This document shows, piece after piece, positions 25,632 through 33,914 of a DNA stretch of 64,000 nt. The notes beneath the pieces are model-generated. The model was not told the origin of the DNA. It was given only the letters and a program-made list of their open reading frames with translations, and did not search any database. Made by a program: the position numbers and the translations under genes. The DNA comes from Actinomycetes bacterium (GTDB lineage Bacteria > Actinomycetota > Acidimicrobiia > Acidimicrobiales > RAAP-2), in NCBI GenBank assembly GCA_021791845.1, contig JAJYVT010000002.1:1-64000 (forward strand). Reading direction: 5' to 3'. Position 1 is the first letter of the stretch. Every line of letters starts with the position of its first letter.

Positions 25632-26369
25632 GTGGGGGTGGTCGTCATAACCGGGAGCAGCGGCGGGCTGGGTTCGGCTGCGGCTCGGGCGTTTTCAGTG
25701 GCAGGGTTTGAGGTGATCGGTCTCGACCGGGTCGCCACGGGGTCGGAGTCGATCCGTCACGTCCAAGTGGACGTTGCGGATGAGGCGTCGATGGAGCGGG
25801 CGTTGGCGGACATTGGGGCAGTGCAACATCTCGTGGCGATCGCAGGCGGAGCTCTCGTAGAGGAGAAGGCCGCGCCGGACATAGCAGCGTTGCCAATTGA
25901 TCTGGTGCGGCGCTCACTTGAGCAGAACTTGATCAGTGCGTTTGTCACGCTGCGTACCGCGATGCCGAAGCTCCGGGAGGCATCGGGAGACCGCAGCGTG
26001 ACGTTCGTCACGTCCACCGACGCGCTGTTGTCTTACGGCATGCCGGGTTATGCGGCAGCAAAAGCTGGAATCATCGGCTTGGTGCGGTCGTTGGCGAGCC
26101 CGTTGGGTGCCGAGGGAATCAGAGTCAATGCGATTGCACCAGGTGATATACCTACTCCGCGGAACGCGAGGGAGTGGGCCCATCTTCCCATGTGGTATGA
26201 GCACTTGGCTGGTTCGACTGCGCTGAGACGACTCTGTAGTGCTGAGGAGCTAGCTGACGCGTTTGTCAGTGTGGCGACGCAACTACGGGGAGTCACTGGG
26301 CAGGTGATCGTTGTGGATGCGGGACTGACCGTGTCAGCTGGCGTTAGTGCCGCGGTGACCCACGAGTGA
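25632..26369 (+). CDS. Short-chain dehydrogenase/reductase
   Basis: A 245-residue SDR. The cofactor motif TGSSGGLG, the AIAGG variant of NNAG, the catalytic Ser in FVTSTDALLS, the Tyr-Lys pair YAAAK and the PG motif NAIAPGDIPTP are all present. LDR in the second strand suggests NAD(H). In the island it could oxidise a sugar or hydroxy acid before dehydration, or reduce a keto group. It starts 4 bases after the DapA-type gene and its stop overlaps the next GTG. Confidence 0.9.
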   Translation: MGVVVITGSSGGLGSAAARAFSVAGFEVIGLDRVATGSESIRHVQVDVADEASMERALADIGAVQHLVAIAGGALVEEKAAPDIAALPIDLVRRSLEQNLISAFVTLRTAMPKLREASGDRSVTFVTSTDALLSYGMPGYAAAKAGIIGLVRSLASPLGAEGIRVNAIAPGDIPTPRNAREWAHLPMWYEHLAGSTALRRLCSAEELADAFVSVATQLRGVTGQVIVVDAGLTVSAGVSAAVTHE

Positions 26370-27586
26370 AGGACGTCGCACCACTGGGCACCGGGCACGG
26401 GTCAGGCGTGGGTGAGCTGTTGCGTGATGCGTGGCCTTCCCCGGTTGGTGTGGTCCGGATGGATCGCCTGGACCGAAACATCGTGGGCATGCAAGAATGG
26501 GCCGAGGGTGCGCGAGTTGAGCTCGCGCCACATGCAAAGACGACGCTTGCTCCAGTGATCCTACGCAAGCAAGTTGACGCCGGAGCATGGGGACTGACCG
26601 TTGCCAACGTGGAACAAGCTTCGATCGCGTTGGACGTCGGTGCTGAGAACGTCCTGATTGCCAATGAAGTTGTCGACCCGATCTCCATCAGGCGCCTGGC
26701 AGAGCTGCGAGGGGTAAAGAGATTGATCTGTTATGTGGACAGCGTCAGGGGCGTAGAAATCTTGGACGGTGCTCTTGGAAGCTCGCAGCGTCCCGGCACA
26801 CGTCCACTCGATGTGTTGATTGAGCTCGGAGTCGTGGGCGGCAGAGCTGGTGTTCGTGATCTAACGACGGCGATTGAGGTCGCTCGTACTGCCGCCGCGG
26901 CTGCTTCGCTTCGGGTGGTCGGGGTTGGTGGGTTCGAAGGCGTGATTCCGCGGCGGGATGCCGCAGATGCTGCGGAGCGAGTGGCTGACTTCTGTCAGCA
27001 ACTGGTCGAGTGCGCGGACGTTCTGGTCGATAGGGGGTTCGTCGACTGTTCTGAATCCGATCCTGTGATCCTCACTGCGGGGGGTTCGCTGTTCTTCGAC
27101 GTAGTTGCAACAGTGCTGGTTTCTCAGAGTGCCCGTTGCGGCTATCCCACGAGAACGGTGATACGACCTGGGTGTTATGTGACCCATGACCATGGGATGT
27201 ACGAGCGGTTGTCCCCATTCACCCAGAGGCGGCGCGGCCCATCCCTTGAAGCGGCGCTCGAGGTTTGGGGGCGCGTCTTGTCACGGCCAGAGGTATCGCG
27301 AGTCATTGTCGATGTTGGTCGGCGTAACGCTTCATATGATCATGAACTTCCGCGCCCGCTTTGGTGGTGTGGGGCGTCGGGCGAGAGGTCACCATGTAAA
27401 GCTGTTGTCAGGAGTCTGGCCGACCAGCACGCGTTGGTTGACATCAAGGAGGAACTGACACTGGCGGTTGGTGACTGGATGGGCTTCGGCGTCTCGCATC
27501 CGTGCACGACGTTCGACAAGTGGCGGATGCTGATTGGAATCGACGCCTCCGGGCGCGTAGTGGAGGAGATAGCAACGTGCCTTTAG
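26366..27586 (+). CDS. D-threonine aldolase/D-serine dehydratase-like PLP enzyme (fold type III)
   Basis: A 406-residue enzyme with an alanine-racemase-type barrel carrying the PLP lysine in APHAKTTLAP near residue 58. A C-terminal D-serine-dehydratase-like domain has the metal-binding His-Cys pair in GVSHPCTTFDKW. Relatives cleave or dehydrate D-beta-hydroxy amino acids using PLP and a divalent metal. Such an enzyme is unusual in a sugar-acid operon and suggests that the imported molecule carries an amino group, or that the pathway makes a beta-hydroxy amino acid. The start is GTG 26366, coupled to the SDR by GTGA. Confidence 0.85.
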   Translation: MKDVAPLGTGHGSGVGELLRDAWPSPVGVVRMDRLDRNIVGMQEWAEGARVELAPHAKTTLAPVILRKQVDAGAWGLTVANVEQASIALDVGAENVLIANEVVDPISIRRLAELRGVKRLICYVDSVRGVEILDGALGSSQRPGTRPLDVLIELGVVGGRAGVRDLTTAIEVARTAAAAASLRVVGVGGFEGVIPRRDAADAAERVADFCQQLVECADVLVDRGFVDCSESDPVILTAGGSLFFDVVATVLVSQSARCGYPTRTVIRPGCYVTHDHGMYERLSPFTQRRRGPSLEAALEVWGRVLSRPEVSRVIVDVGRRNASYDHELPRPLWWCGASGERSPCKAVVRSLADQHALVDIKEELTLAVGDWMGFGVSHPCTTFDKWRMLIGIDASGRVVEEIATCL

Positions 27587-27605
27587 TGGGGGGGTCATCA
27601 TAGGT

Positions 27606-28736
27606 ATGGCTGAGATACATCTTGAGCAAGTGACCAAGAAGTATCCGAACGGAGTCGTTGCCGTCAAGGAAATAACACTGGCGATAGCCGACGGTGAATT
27701 CTTGGTGCTCGTCGGCCCGTCAGGATGCGGCAAGACGACGCTCCTTCGCATGATCGCCGGCCTCGAAAAAATCACTGAGGGCAAGATTCTGATTGGCTCG
27801 CGGGTGGTTAACGATGTAGGACCTCGGGACCGGGATATTGCGATGATATTCCAGAACTATGCGCTCTACCCGCATATGACGGTAGGCCAGAATATCGGAT
27901 TCGCGCTCAAGTTGCGTGGCGTTCCGAAAGGTGAAGTCAGCCAGAAGGTGGCTGAAGCTGCCAACCTCCTGGGGTTAGGCGAATGGCTCGATCGGCGACC
28001 TGCACAACTGTCGGGCGGACAGCGGCAACGGGTTGCAATGGGACGAGCCATCGTCCGGGAGCCCGCAGCGTTTTTGATGGATGAGCCCCTTTCGAATTTG
28101 GACGCGAAACTTCGAGTGCAGATGCGTGCGGAGGTGAGCCGGCTGCAGCGGCGACTTGCCGTTGCCACGGTCTACGTGACCCACGATCAAATGGAAGCGA
28201 TGACGATGGGCGACCGGGTGGCCGTGATGAAGGACGGGGTGCTGCAGCAGTGCGCCGACCCTCAGAGTCTTTACGATCACCCGTCGAATGTCTTCGTTGC
28301 CGGGTTCATTGGATCCCCAGCGATCAACCTCTTCGAAGCAGTACTGGAAGACGGACACACGCTTCGACTGGGTTCTCAGCGGATTCCGCTGCCAGCCAGT
28401 GGTAGCGCATCTGCGCTTCCGAAGTATTACGGGCAAAAGGTGTTGGTAGGAATACGGCCCGAGCATCTGTCTACGCATGCCAATGGGTCGACTGCATCAC
28501 TCGAAGTAGACGTGGATCTAGTTGAGGCCTTGGGAAGCGAGCAGCTTGTGCACTTCTCGATTGACGCCCCTCGAGCGCTGTCGGAAGGCGTGGGACAGAG
28601 CGGGCTGAGCCTTCGGGGAGAAGGTATTGCTCGGGCGGAGGCGCGCGCTGCCATTAGGCGAGGTGAACGAAGAACCTTGGCCATCGACGCTTCCGAGCTG
28701 CACTACTTTGACTGCGAGAGTGGCCTTGCCATATGA
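27606..28736 (+). CDS. ABC transporter ATPase (MsmK/UgpC/MalK type)
   Basis: A 376-residue ATPase. Walker A is GPSGCGKTT (residues 38-46), the Q-loop is QNYALYPH, the signature is LSGGQRQRV, Walker B is FLMDEPLS and the H-loop is VTHD. It ends in a TOBE/regulatory domain (GIRPEHL). It drives the importer formed by the binding protein at 21345 and the permeases at 22880 and 23830. The ATG is 19 bases after the PLP enzyme stop. The ATPase is separated from its permeases by three enzyme genes, which tightly ties transport to catabolism. Confidence 0.95.
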   Translation: MAEIHLEQVTKKYPNGVVAVKEITLAIADGEFLVLVGPSGCGKTTLLRMIAGLEKITEGKILIGSRVVNDVGPRDRDIAMIFQNYALYPHMTVGQNIGFALKLRGVPKGEVSQKVAEAANLLGLGEWLDRRPAQLSGGQRQRVAMGRAIVREPAAFLMDEPLSNLDAKLRVQMRAEVSRLQRRLAVATVYVTHDQMEAMTMGDRVAVMKDGVLQQCADPQSLYDHPSNVFVAGFIGSPAINLFEAVLEDGHTLRLGSQRIPLPASGSASALPKYYGQKVLVGIRPEHLSTHANGSTASLEVDVDLVEALGSEQLVHFSIDAPRALSEGVGQSGLSLRGEGIARAEARAAIRRGERRTLAIDASELHYFDCESGLAI

Positions 28737-28761
28737 GTAGCCGAGGGCTTAAGGGGATTCG

Positions 28762-30270
28762 GTGAGTCAAGCTCAGTCGTCTAGGGAGTCGATCCCGTTG
28801 CCAACCACGGCAATAGCGGTGGATCAAGTGGCCGAGGCAGCCAGTGGTGCGGCGCACTGGTTCAAGGAGCGCACCCCTGACGAGAGAAGCGAGCTTCTCG
28901 AGGCTATTGCTGGCGCATTGGATGCGGTCCAGGTTGACGCTGTGAGGATCGCCGAGGAGGAGACGCATCTTGGGGTGGAGCGCCTGAGAGGTGAATTGGC
29001 GCGGACCACGTTCCAGCTGCGGTTCTTCGGGCAGGTATTGACGGCCGGTTGGGTTGCTCCGCTGGTCATCGACCACGCAGACTCCCAGTGGCCGGTGGCG
29101 CCTCGGCCGGACCTTCGGCGGGTGCTTGTCCCAATTGGGCCGGTTGTCGTCTTTGCTGGAGGGAACTTCCCCTTCGCATTCAGCGTGGCGGGAGGCGATG
29201 TAGCTTCGGCGTTGGCCGCTGGTTGCCCAGTGATTGTCAAGGCGCACCCGGGTCACCTGAGACTGAGCCGGTTGGTTGCGGACACCGTTGCGGCTGCGCT
29301 TCAGAGGCGGGGGGCTCCGTCTGGCACCTTTCAGCTTGTGGTCGGCGACGAAGCTGGAAGGGCAATCCTGAGTCATCCGTGCGTGAGGGCAGCCGCATTC
29401 ACGGGTTCTGTGCGGGTGGGACGGATGCTCTTTGATTTGGCGAATCGGCGACCTGTACCCATCCCCTTCTACGGTGAGCTGGGGAGTCTCAATCCCGTCT
29501 TCATCACCGAGCGAGCAGCGTCGGAGCGCCTGGATGCGATTCTTGATGGGTTCCTCCAGTCCTTCACCCTCGGCAACGGTCAGTTTTGCACCAAGCCAGG
29601 CCTTCTAGTCGCACCTGAAGCATGTTCAGCGGCGGACTTGCTCGCCGAACGGTTGGCTTCGAATGGCCCGCAGCGGATGCTCTCGGATGCGATTGCCTCG
29701 GCTCACGCTGCGAGGTGCGGTGAACTTGTTGCTAGTGACGGCGTGCGCGTCGTGAAGCAGGGGCAAGTCACGGAAGACGGTGTTACCTCAACGATCGTCG
29801 AAGCTTCTATGGCGGTGATGCGATCGGAGTTCGCGAACCTCACTGCGGAGAGCTTCGGACCGGCTGCCGTCGTTGCGGTGTGTTCGTCTCATAACGAAAT
29901 GCTTGAGCTCGCGGGACTGTTAGATGGCCAGCTCACTGGCGCTGTCTTCGGGGACGAAGATGACCCGGCTGCAGCCGACCTCGTGAAGGTGCTCGTCGAG
30001 CGTGTGGGTCGGATCGTGTGGAACGGATGGCCGACGGGCGTGGCCGTTAGCTGGGCGATGCACCATGGCGGTCCTTACCCCGCGACGACGTCGCCGCTGA
30101 CTTCTTCTGTTGGGGCGTCGGCTCTTGCGAGATTTCTTCGGCCCGTGGTCTTCCAAGGGTTCCCGGACCGGATGTTGCCGGATGCCGCACGCGATGAGAA
30201 CTTGGCCGAAAGTGCCATCGTCCGCGATGGCGCCTGGCAACCTGCGCGGCTGGCAGCAGATCACCGCTGA
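28762..30270 (+). CDS. Aldehyde dehydrogenase, 2-ketoglutarate-semialdehyde-dehydrogenase type
   Basis: A 502-residue NAD(P)-dependent aldehyde dehydrogenase close to the sugar-acid-pathway KGSADH group. The nucleotide-binding segment is PIGPVVVFAGGNFPFAFSVA, the general base Glu is in YGELGSLNPVFI and the catalytic Cys in NGQFCTKPG. The C-terminal GRIVWNGWPTGVAVSWAMHHGGPYPATT is characteristic of the group. It would oxidise 2-oxoglutarate semialdehyde to 2-oxoglutarate, the last step into the TCA cycle. The start is GTG 28762. It is the last gene of the island. Confidence 0.93.
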   Translation: MSQAQSSRESIPLPTTAIAVDQVAEAASGAAHWFKERTPDERSELLEAIAGALDAVQVDAVRIAEEETHLGVERLRGELARTTFQLRFFGQVLTAGWVAPLVIDHADSQWPVAPRPDLRRVLVPIGPVVVFAGGNFPFAFSVAGGDVASALAAGCPVIVKAHPGHLRLSRLVADTVAAALQRRGAPSGTFQLVVGDEAGRAILSHPCVRAAAFTGSVRVGRMLFDLANRRPVPIPFYGELGSLNPVFITERAASERLDAILDGFLQSFTLGNGQFCTKPGLLVAPEACSAADLLAERLASNGPQRMLSDAIASAHAARCGELVASDGVRVVKQGQVTEDGVTSTIVEASMAVMRSEFANLTAESFGPAAVVAVCSSHNEMLELAGLLDGQLTGAVFGDEDDPAAADLVKVLVERVGRIVWNGWPTGVAVSWAMHHGGPYPATTSPLTSSVGASALARFLRPVVFQGFPDRMLPDAARDENLAESAIVRDGAWQPARLAADHR

Positions 30271-30347
30271 CCTTCGGAGATGTAGGTACACGGGGGCGAG
30301 TCGAGGGCCCGCATCCGATGTCCCGGTCGGCGTTCGCCGCGCCTGTG

Positions 30348-32666
30348 CTATCGGGTGCCCCCGTGGCAGGGGTCGGTAGCGCCCAGAGCCTCGTCCAGCC
30401 GGCTCGCCACCAGGTCGGCGTCGGCAGGGGAGAAGACGAGCGGTGGACGCACCTTCAGCACGTTGCCGGCCGGGCTGGTCTTCCCGACCAGCACCCCACG
30501 CCGGCGCAGCTCGTCCACCACCGCCCGGGCTCGGGCCGCGTCCGGCGCGCCGTGGGGGTCGAGGAGCTCGAGGGCCAGGAGCAGCCCCCAGTTCCGCACC
30601 GCCCCGGTCCCCGCATGGCCGGCGGCAACCCGCTCGACCCGCTGGCGGAGCACGGCACCCACCGACGCCGCGTTCTCCACCAACCCCTCCTGCTCCACCA
30701 CCTCCAGCGTCGCCAGGGCGGCGGCGCAGGCCAGGGTGTTTCCTCCGAAGGTGCTGAAGTAGCCCGTCGCCTCCATGAACGGGTCGACGAGGTCGGAGCG
30801 GGCCAGGACAGCGGCGACGGGAAAGCCGTTGCCCATCGGCTTGCCCAGCGTCATCAGGTCGGGAGCGACACCGGACGAGGTGATGCTCCACAGGTGCCCG
30901 CCCGTCCGCCCGTAGCCGGCCTGGACCTCGTCGCCCACCACCAGGCCGCCGGCCGCCCGCACCGCTGCCGCCACCTCCCGGATCCACCCGTCCCCCGGGC
31001 CGAGGATCCCGTCGCTGGTGAAGGCCGGGTCGACGAAGAAGGCTGCCGGCGGCACCGGCCCGTCGGCGAGGGCCTCGACCGCGGCCACCGCCCGGCGGAC
31101 GGCGTCCTGCCCGCCGCCGGGCCGCCCCTCCGGAGGAGGGAGCAGACCGACGTTGTCGGGGGAGTAGCCGGCTGGCCACTCCTCGGGGGACAGGTCGGTC
31201 GCCGCCTCGGTCACGCCGTGGTAGGCGAACTCGGTGACGAGGGCGCCCCGGCGGCCGGTGGCGAACCGGGCGATGCGCCAGGCCACGTCGTTCGCCTCGC
31301 TGCCCGAGTTCACGAACAGCACCCGGTCCAGGTGGTCGGGGGCCAGGGCCAGGAGGCGCTCGGCCAGGGCGATCCCGGCCTCGTGGAGATAGCGGGTGTT
31401 GGTGACGAGCGTCGACGCCTGGGCGCCGATGGCCGCGGCCACCTGGGGATGGCAGTGGCCCGCTACGGGCACGTTGTTGTAGGCGTCCAGATAGCGCCGG
31501 CCGTCGGCGTCGACGAGGACGGCGCCGCTGCCGCGCACCGGGTGCAGCGGCTCGGCGTAGCTCAGCTCGAGCGGGCCCAGCACCCGGGCACGGGCCGCGG
31601 CCAGGTCGGCGGTCGTGCGATGGGCGTACGGGAGCGAAGCGGCCGCCGGCACGCGGCGGCACATCCGGGCAAGCCGCGCACCGGTGTCGTCGTAGCCGGC
31701 CTCTGCCATGCGCCGGAGCAGGGAGACGGCACCGTCGAGCCTCCCGTCGACGTCGGGGTGCGCGGTCTGGCGCCATCGCGTGACGACGATCTCGATCGCC
31801 GCCCGGGCCGCCACCAGGTCGCCGAGGAGGCGCGCCTCGGCGTCCTCGAGGGGGGTGAGCGAGGTGTAGCCGGCGATGATCGGCTCGGCGAGCTCCAGCC
31901 CCCCTTGCTCGTCCGAGCTTTCCTGGAGGACCTCCGAGAGGACGACGGCCAGGTCGCACACGAGGGCGGTGTGCGTCATGTCCCCGAAGTCGAGGACACC
32001 GGAGACCCGCCGGTCGTCACCGAACAGCACGTTCGGCGGACCCATGTCGGCGTGGAGGACCTGCGCGCGCAATTGGGCGAAGCGGGGGGCGACGACGGCG
32101 TCGAAGCGGTCGACCACCGTCGAGACCAGGACGCGGGCGTCACCGTCCACGAAGGACAGCCGGTCGCGCAGTGCGCCGGTCCGCTGGACGTCCCACTGGA
32201 TCGGGTAGCCGGCGGCGGGATGGAAGAAGCCGCGCAGCGCCCGTCCCAGGCGGGCTGCCGTGCGGCCCCAGTGGAAGAGCAGGGGTCCGTCCAGATCCGC
32301 GGCCGACACGTGGTGGCCGTCGAGGAACGTGAAGAGCTGGATCCTCGACACCCGGCCGTCGGGACCGGTGATGGTGGCCATGCTTCCGCCGGCGGCCGTC
32401 GGCAGCACGGCGGGCACGGGGAAGGAGGGGTCGACGGCCCGCACGTGGGCGATGGCTCGCGTGCGCATCTCCACCACCCCGGCACCGTCGGCGGGGTTGT
32501 GGACCTTGAACAGGTAGCGGCCCGACGGCGCGTCGACCCGGAAGTTGCGGTCGCGCTCGCCGTGGAGCGGCGTGAGGGTGCCCTCCAGCTCGTAGCAGTC
32601 GGCGAGGAGCGCGGAGGCGGTGGCGACGTCGACGGCGGGCCGGGGTGCGAGCAACGGGTCTGACAT
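30348..32666 (-). CDS. Phosphotransferase-aminotransferase (class III) fusion
   Basis: A 772-residue two-domain protein. Residues 1-330 are an aminoglycoside-phosphotransferase-like kinase with VLHADMGPPNVLF (HxDxxxxN) and VLDFGD. Residues 340-772 are a class III PLP enzyme with GSGAVLVDADGRRYLDAYNN, FVNSGSEANDVA, GDEVQAGYGRTG and the PLP lysine in TLGKPMGNGFP. The same pairing is known from hydroxylysine kinase and phospho-lyases related to ethanolamine-phosphate phospho-lyase. The protein may therefore phosphorylate an amino alcohol and eliminate the phosphate. The ATG at 32666 is chosen over 32696 because MSDPLL fits better. It is divergent from the GH76-like gene. Confidence 0.9.
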   Translation of the reverse strand: MSDPLLAPRPAVDVATASALLADCYELEGTLTPLHGERDRNFRVDAPSGRYLFKVHNPADGAGVVEMRTRAIAHVRAVDPSFPVPAVLPTAAGGSMATITGPDGRVSRIQLFTFLDGHHVSAADLDGPLLFHWGRTAARLGRALRGFFHPAAGYPIQWDVQRTGALRDRLSFVDGDARVLVSTVVDRFDAVVAPRFAQLRAQVLHADMGPPNVLFGDDRRVSGVLDFGDMTHTALVCDLAVVLSEVLQESSDEQGGLELAEPIIAGYTSLTPLEDAEARLLGDLVAARAAIEIVVTRWRQTAHPDVDGRLDGAVSLLRRMAEAGYDDTGARLARMCRRVPAAASLPYAHRTTADLAAARARVLGPLELSYAEPLHPVRGSGAVLVDADGRRYLDAYNNVPVAGHCHPQVAAAIGAQASTLVTNTRYLHEAGIALAERLLALAPDHLDRVLFVNSGSEANDVAWRIARFATGRRGALVTEFAYHGVTEAATDLSPEEWPAGYSPDNVGLLPPPEGRPGGGQDAVRRAVAAVEALADGPVPPAAFFVDPAFTSDGILGPGDGWIREVAAAVRAAGGLVVGDEVQAGYGRTGGHLWSITSSGVAPDLMTLGKPMGNGFPVAAVLARSDLVDPFMEATGYFSTFGGNTLACAAALATLEVVEQEGLVENAASVGAVLRQRVERVAAGHAGTGAVRNWGLLLALELLDPHGAPDAARARAVVDELRRRGVLVGKTSPAGNVLKVRPPLVFSPADADLVASRLDEALGATDPCHGGTR

Positions 32667-32730
32667 GGGCCCAATCCTGGCCCAGATCGCCGGCACCCCG
32701 TGACGCCGCCTCTCGCGCTATGCAGGGCCG

Positions 32731-33891
32731 GTGCACGCTGCGGGTGACCAGGCTGCCGACGCTTCCGTGTGGAAGGGGAGGGCGGCGGCCCTGCTCGACG
32801 CCGTGACCGCCGCCCGGGGGTTCGACCGCCGCCGGGGGCTCTTCGGGGTCCGGCGGGTCCGCCCTGGTAGGGCGTATGCGCATCTGTGGCCCTTCGCCTG
32901 CGCCTGGTCGGCGATGGAGACGGCGTCGGACCTCGGCGGAGCCACCGGGTCTTCGGCCGCCGAGGTGGCTGGCTTGCTCCTGTCGGGTCTGGCCGCCTAT
33001 GCACCGGCGAACGGCACGCACCGTGCGAACGGCACGCACGGCACGCAGGACACGCACGACACGGTCGGCACGCACGGTGCGGCGGACGGGCGGGTCGGCG
33101 GCGAGCCCGTCGGGTTCCAGTCGTCGGTCGCCCCGCCGCTCGGCCGCGGCGGCGACGTCTACTACGACGACAACGCCTGGGTGGCGCTGGCCCTCCTCGA
33201 GCACCACCGGCGCCGTCACGACCAGGGCTCGCTGTCCCTGGCTCGGCGGGTGGTCGCCTTCTGCTGCACGGGGTGGCACCCCGACCCCGGGTGGTCCGTC
33301 CCCGGTGGGATCCGGTGGAAGGTGCGGGCCGCCAGCCGATCCCGGAACACCTGCGCCAACGGGCCGGTCGCCGAAGCTGCGGCGCTGGTGCACGCCAGGA
33401 CCGGCGACCCCGACGCGCTGGCCTGGGCCGTGCGCATCTACGGCTGGGTGCGAGCCGCCCTCCTGGGGCCCGACGGCCTCTACCTCGACCGGATCATGCC
33501 CGACGGCACGCGGGCGCCGGAGCGCTGGACGTACAACCAGGGAACGATGATCGGAGCCGGGGTCCTGCTGGCGGAGGCGACGGGGGAGCGGCGGTACCTG
33601 GAGGACGCCTGCGCCACCGCCGACGCCTCGCTGGCGTCGTACGACGTGGCGACGTTGCTCCGAAACGGGCCGGCGTTCAACGCCATCTTCTTCCGCAACC
33701 TCTTCCTCTTGGACCGCCAGGTGCCCGACTCGCGCATCGGGGCCCTCGCCGCCGCCTATGCCGATGCCGTGTGGGACGGGGTGCTCGGGCGGCGGGCGGT
33801 GCGCGCCACGGGCAGGCTGGGCACCCTCAATGCCACCGCGCCCTTGGTCGAGGTGTACGCGCTGCTCGCCGGCGCCACGCCCCACCCCTAA
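32731..33891 (+). CDS. Glycoside hydrolase family 76-like protein
   Basis: 386 residues with an (alpha/alpha)6-barrel pattern. The paired catalytic aspartates of GH76 mannanases appear in VYYDDNAWVALALLE near residue 150. TCANGPVAEAAALV and YNQGTMIGAGVLLAEATG match further family blocks. No signal peptide is seen, which is unusual for alpha-1,6-mannanases and suggests a cytoplasmic substrate. A Thr/His/Gly-rich insert (GTHRANGTHGTQDTHDT-like) sits at about residues 93-115. The start is GTG 32731. Genomic neighbours give no clue to the substrate. Confidence 0.8.
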   Translation: MHAAGDQAADASVWKGRAAALLDAVTAARGFDRRRGLFGVRRVRPGRAYAHLWPFACAWSAMETASDLGGATGSSAAEVAGLLLSGLAAYAPANGTHRANGTHGTQDTHDTVGTHGAADGRVGGEPVGFQSSVAPPLGRGGDVYYDDNAWVALALLEHHRRRHDQGSLSLARRVVAFCCTGWHPDPGWSVPGGIRWKVRAASRSRNTCANGPVAEAAALVHARTGDPDALAWAVRIYGWVRAALLGPDGLYLDRIMPDGTRAPERWTYNQGTMIGAGVLLAEATGERRYLEDACATADASLASYDVATLLRNGPAFNAIFFRNLFLLDRQVPDSRIGALAAAYADAVWDGVLGRRAVRATGRLGTLNATAPLVEVYALLAGATPHP

Positions 33892-33914
33892 TGGCAGGCG
33901 TCCCGGCGCCAGCC

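Larger units (their letters stand above)
16300..30270 (+). other. Acquired-looking catabolic island (12 co-directional genes)
   Basis: From about 16.3 to 30.3 kb the base and codon use change: A/T-ending codons are frequent. The 60 bases from 24241 contain 24 G+C, against 43 in the 60 bases from 32941. All genes are on the plus strand, many with GTGA overlaps, and form one logical set: regulator, hydrolases, dehydratase, ABC importer, aldolase-type enzyme, reductase, PLP enzyme and semialdehyde dehydrogenase. The edges fall cleanly between unrelated genes. No integrase, transposase, tRNA end or obvious flanking direct repeat was found, so the route of entry is unknown. Confidence 0.75.

Noticed and set aside
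16278-30347. Flanking direct repeats marking island insertion
   Set aside because: The edges share only loose G/C-rich similarity (TGTACGGGCGGGCCC against TACACGGGGGCGAG), too weak to call an attachment repeat.
30318-32663. 781-codon open frame on the plus strand
   Set aside because: It is antisense to the kinase-aminotransferase fusion, whose motifs are clear, and has only low-complexity Arg/Gly/His-rich sequence. It is an artefact of high GC content, where stops are rare.
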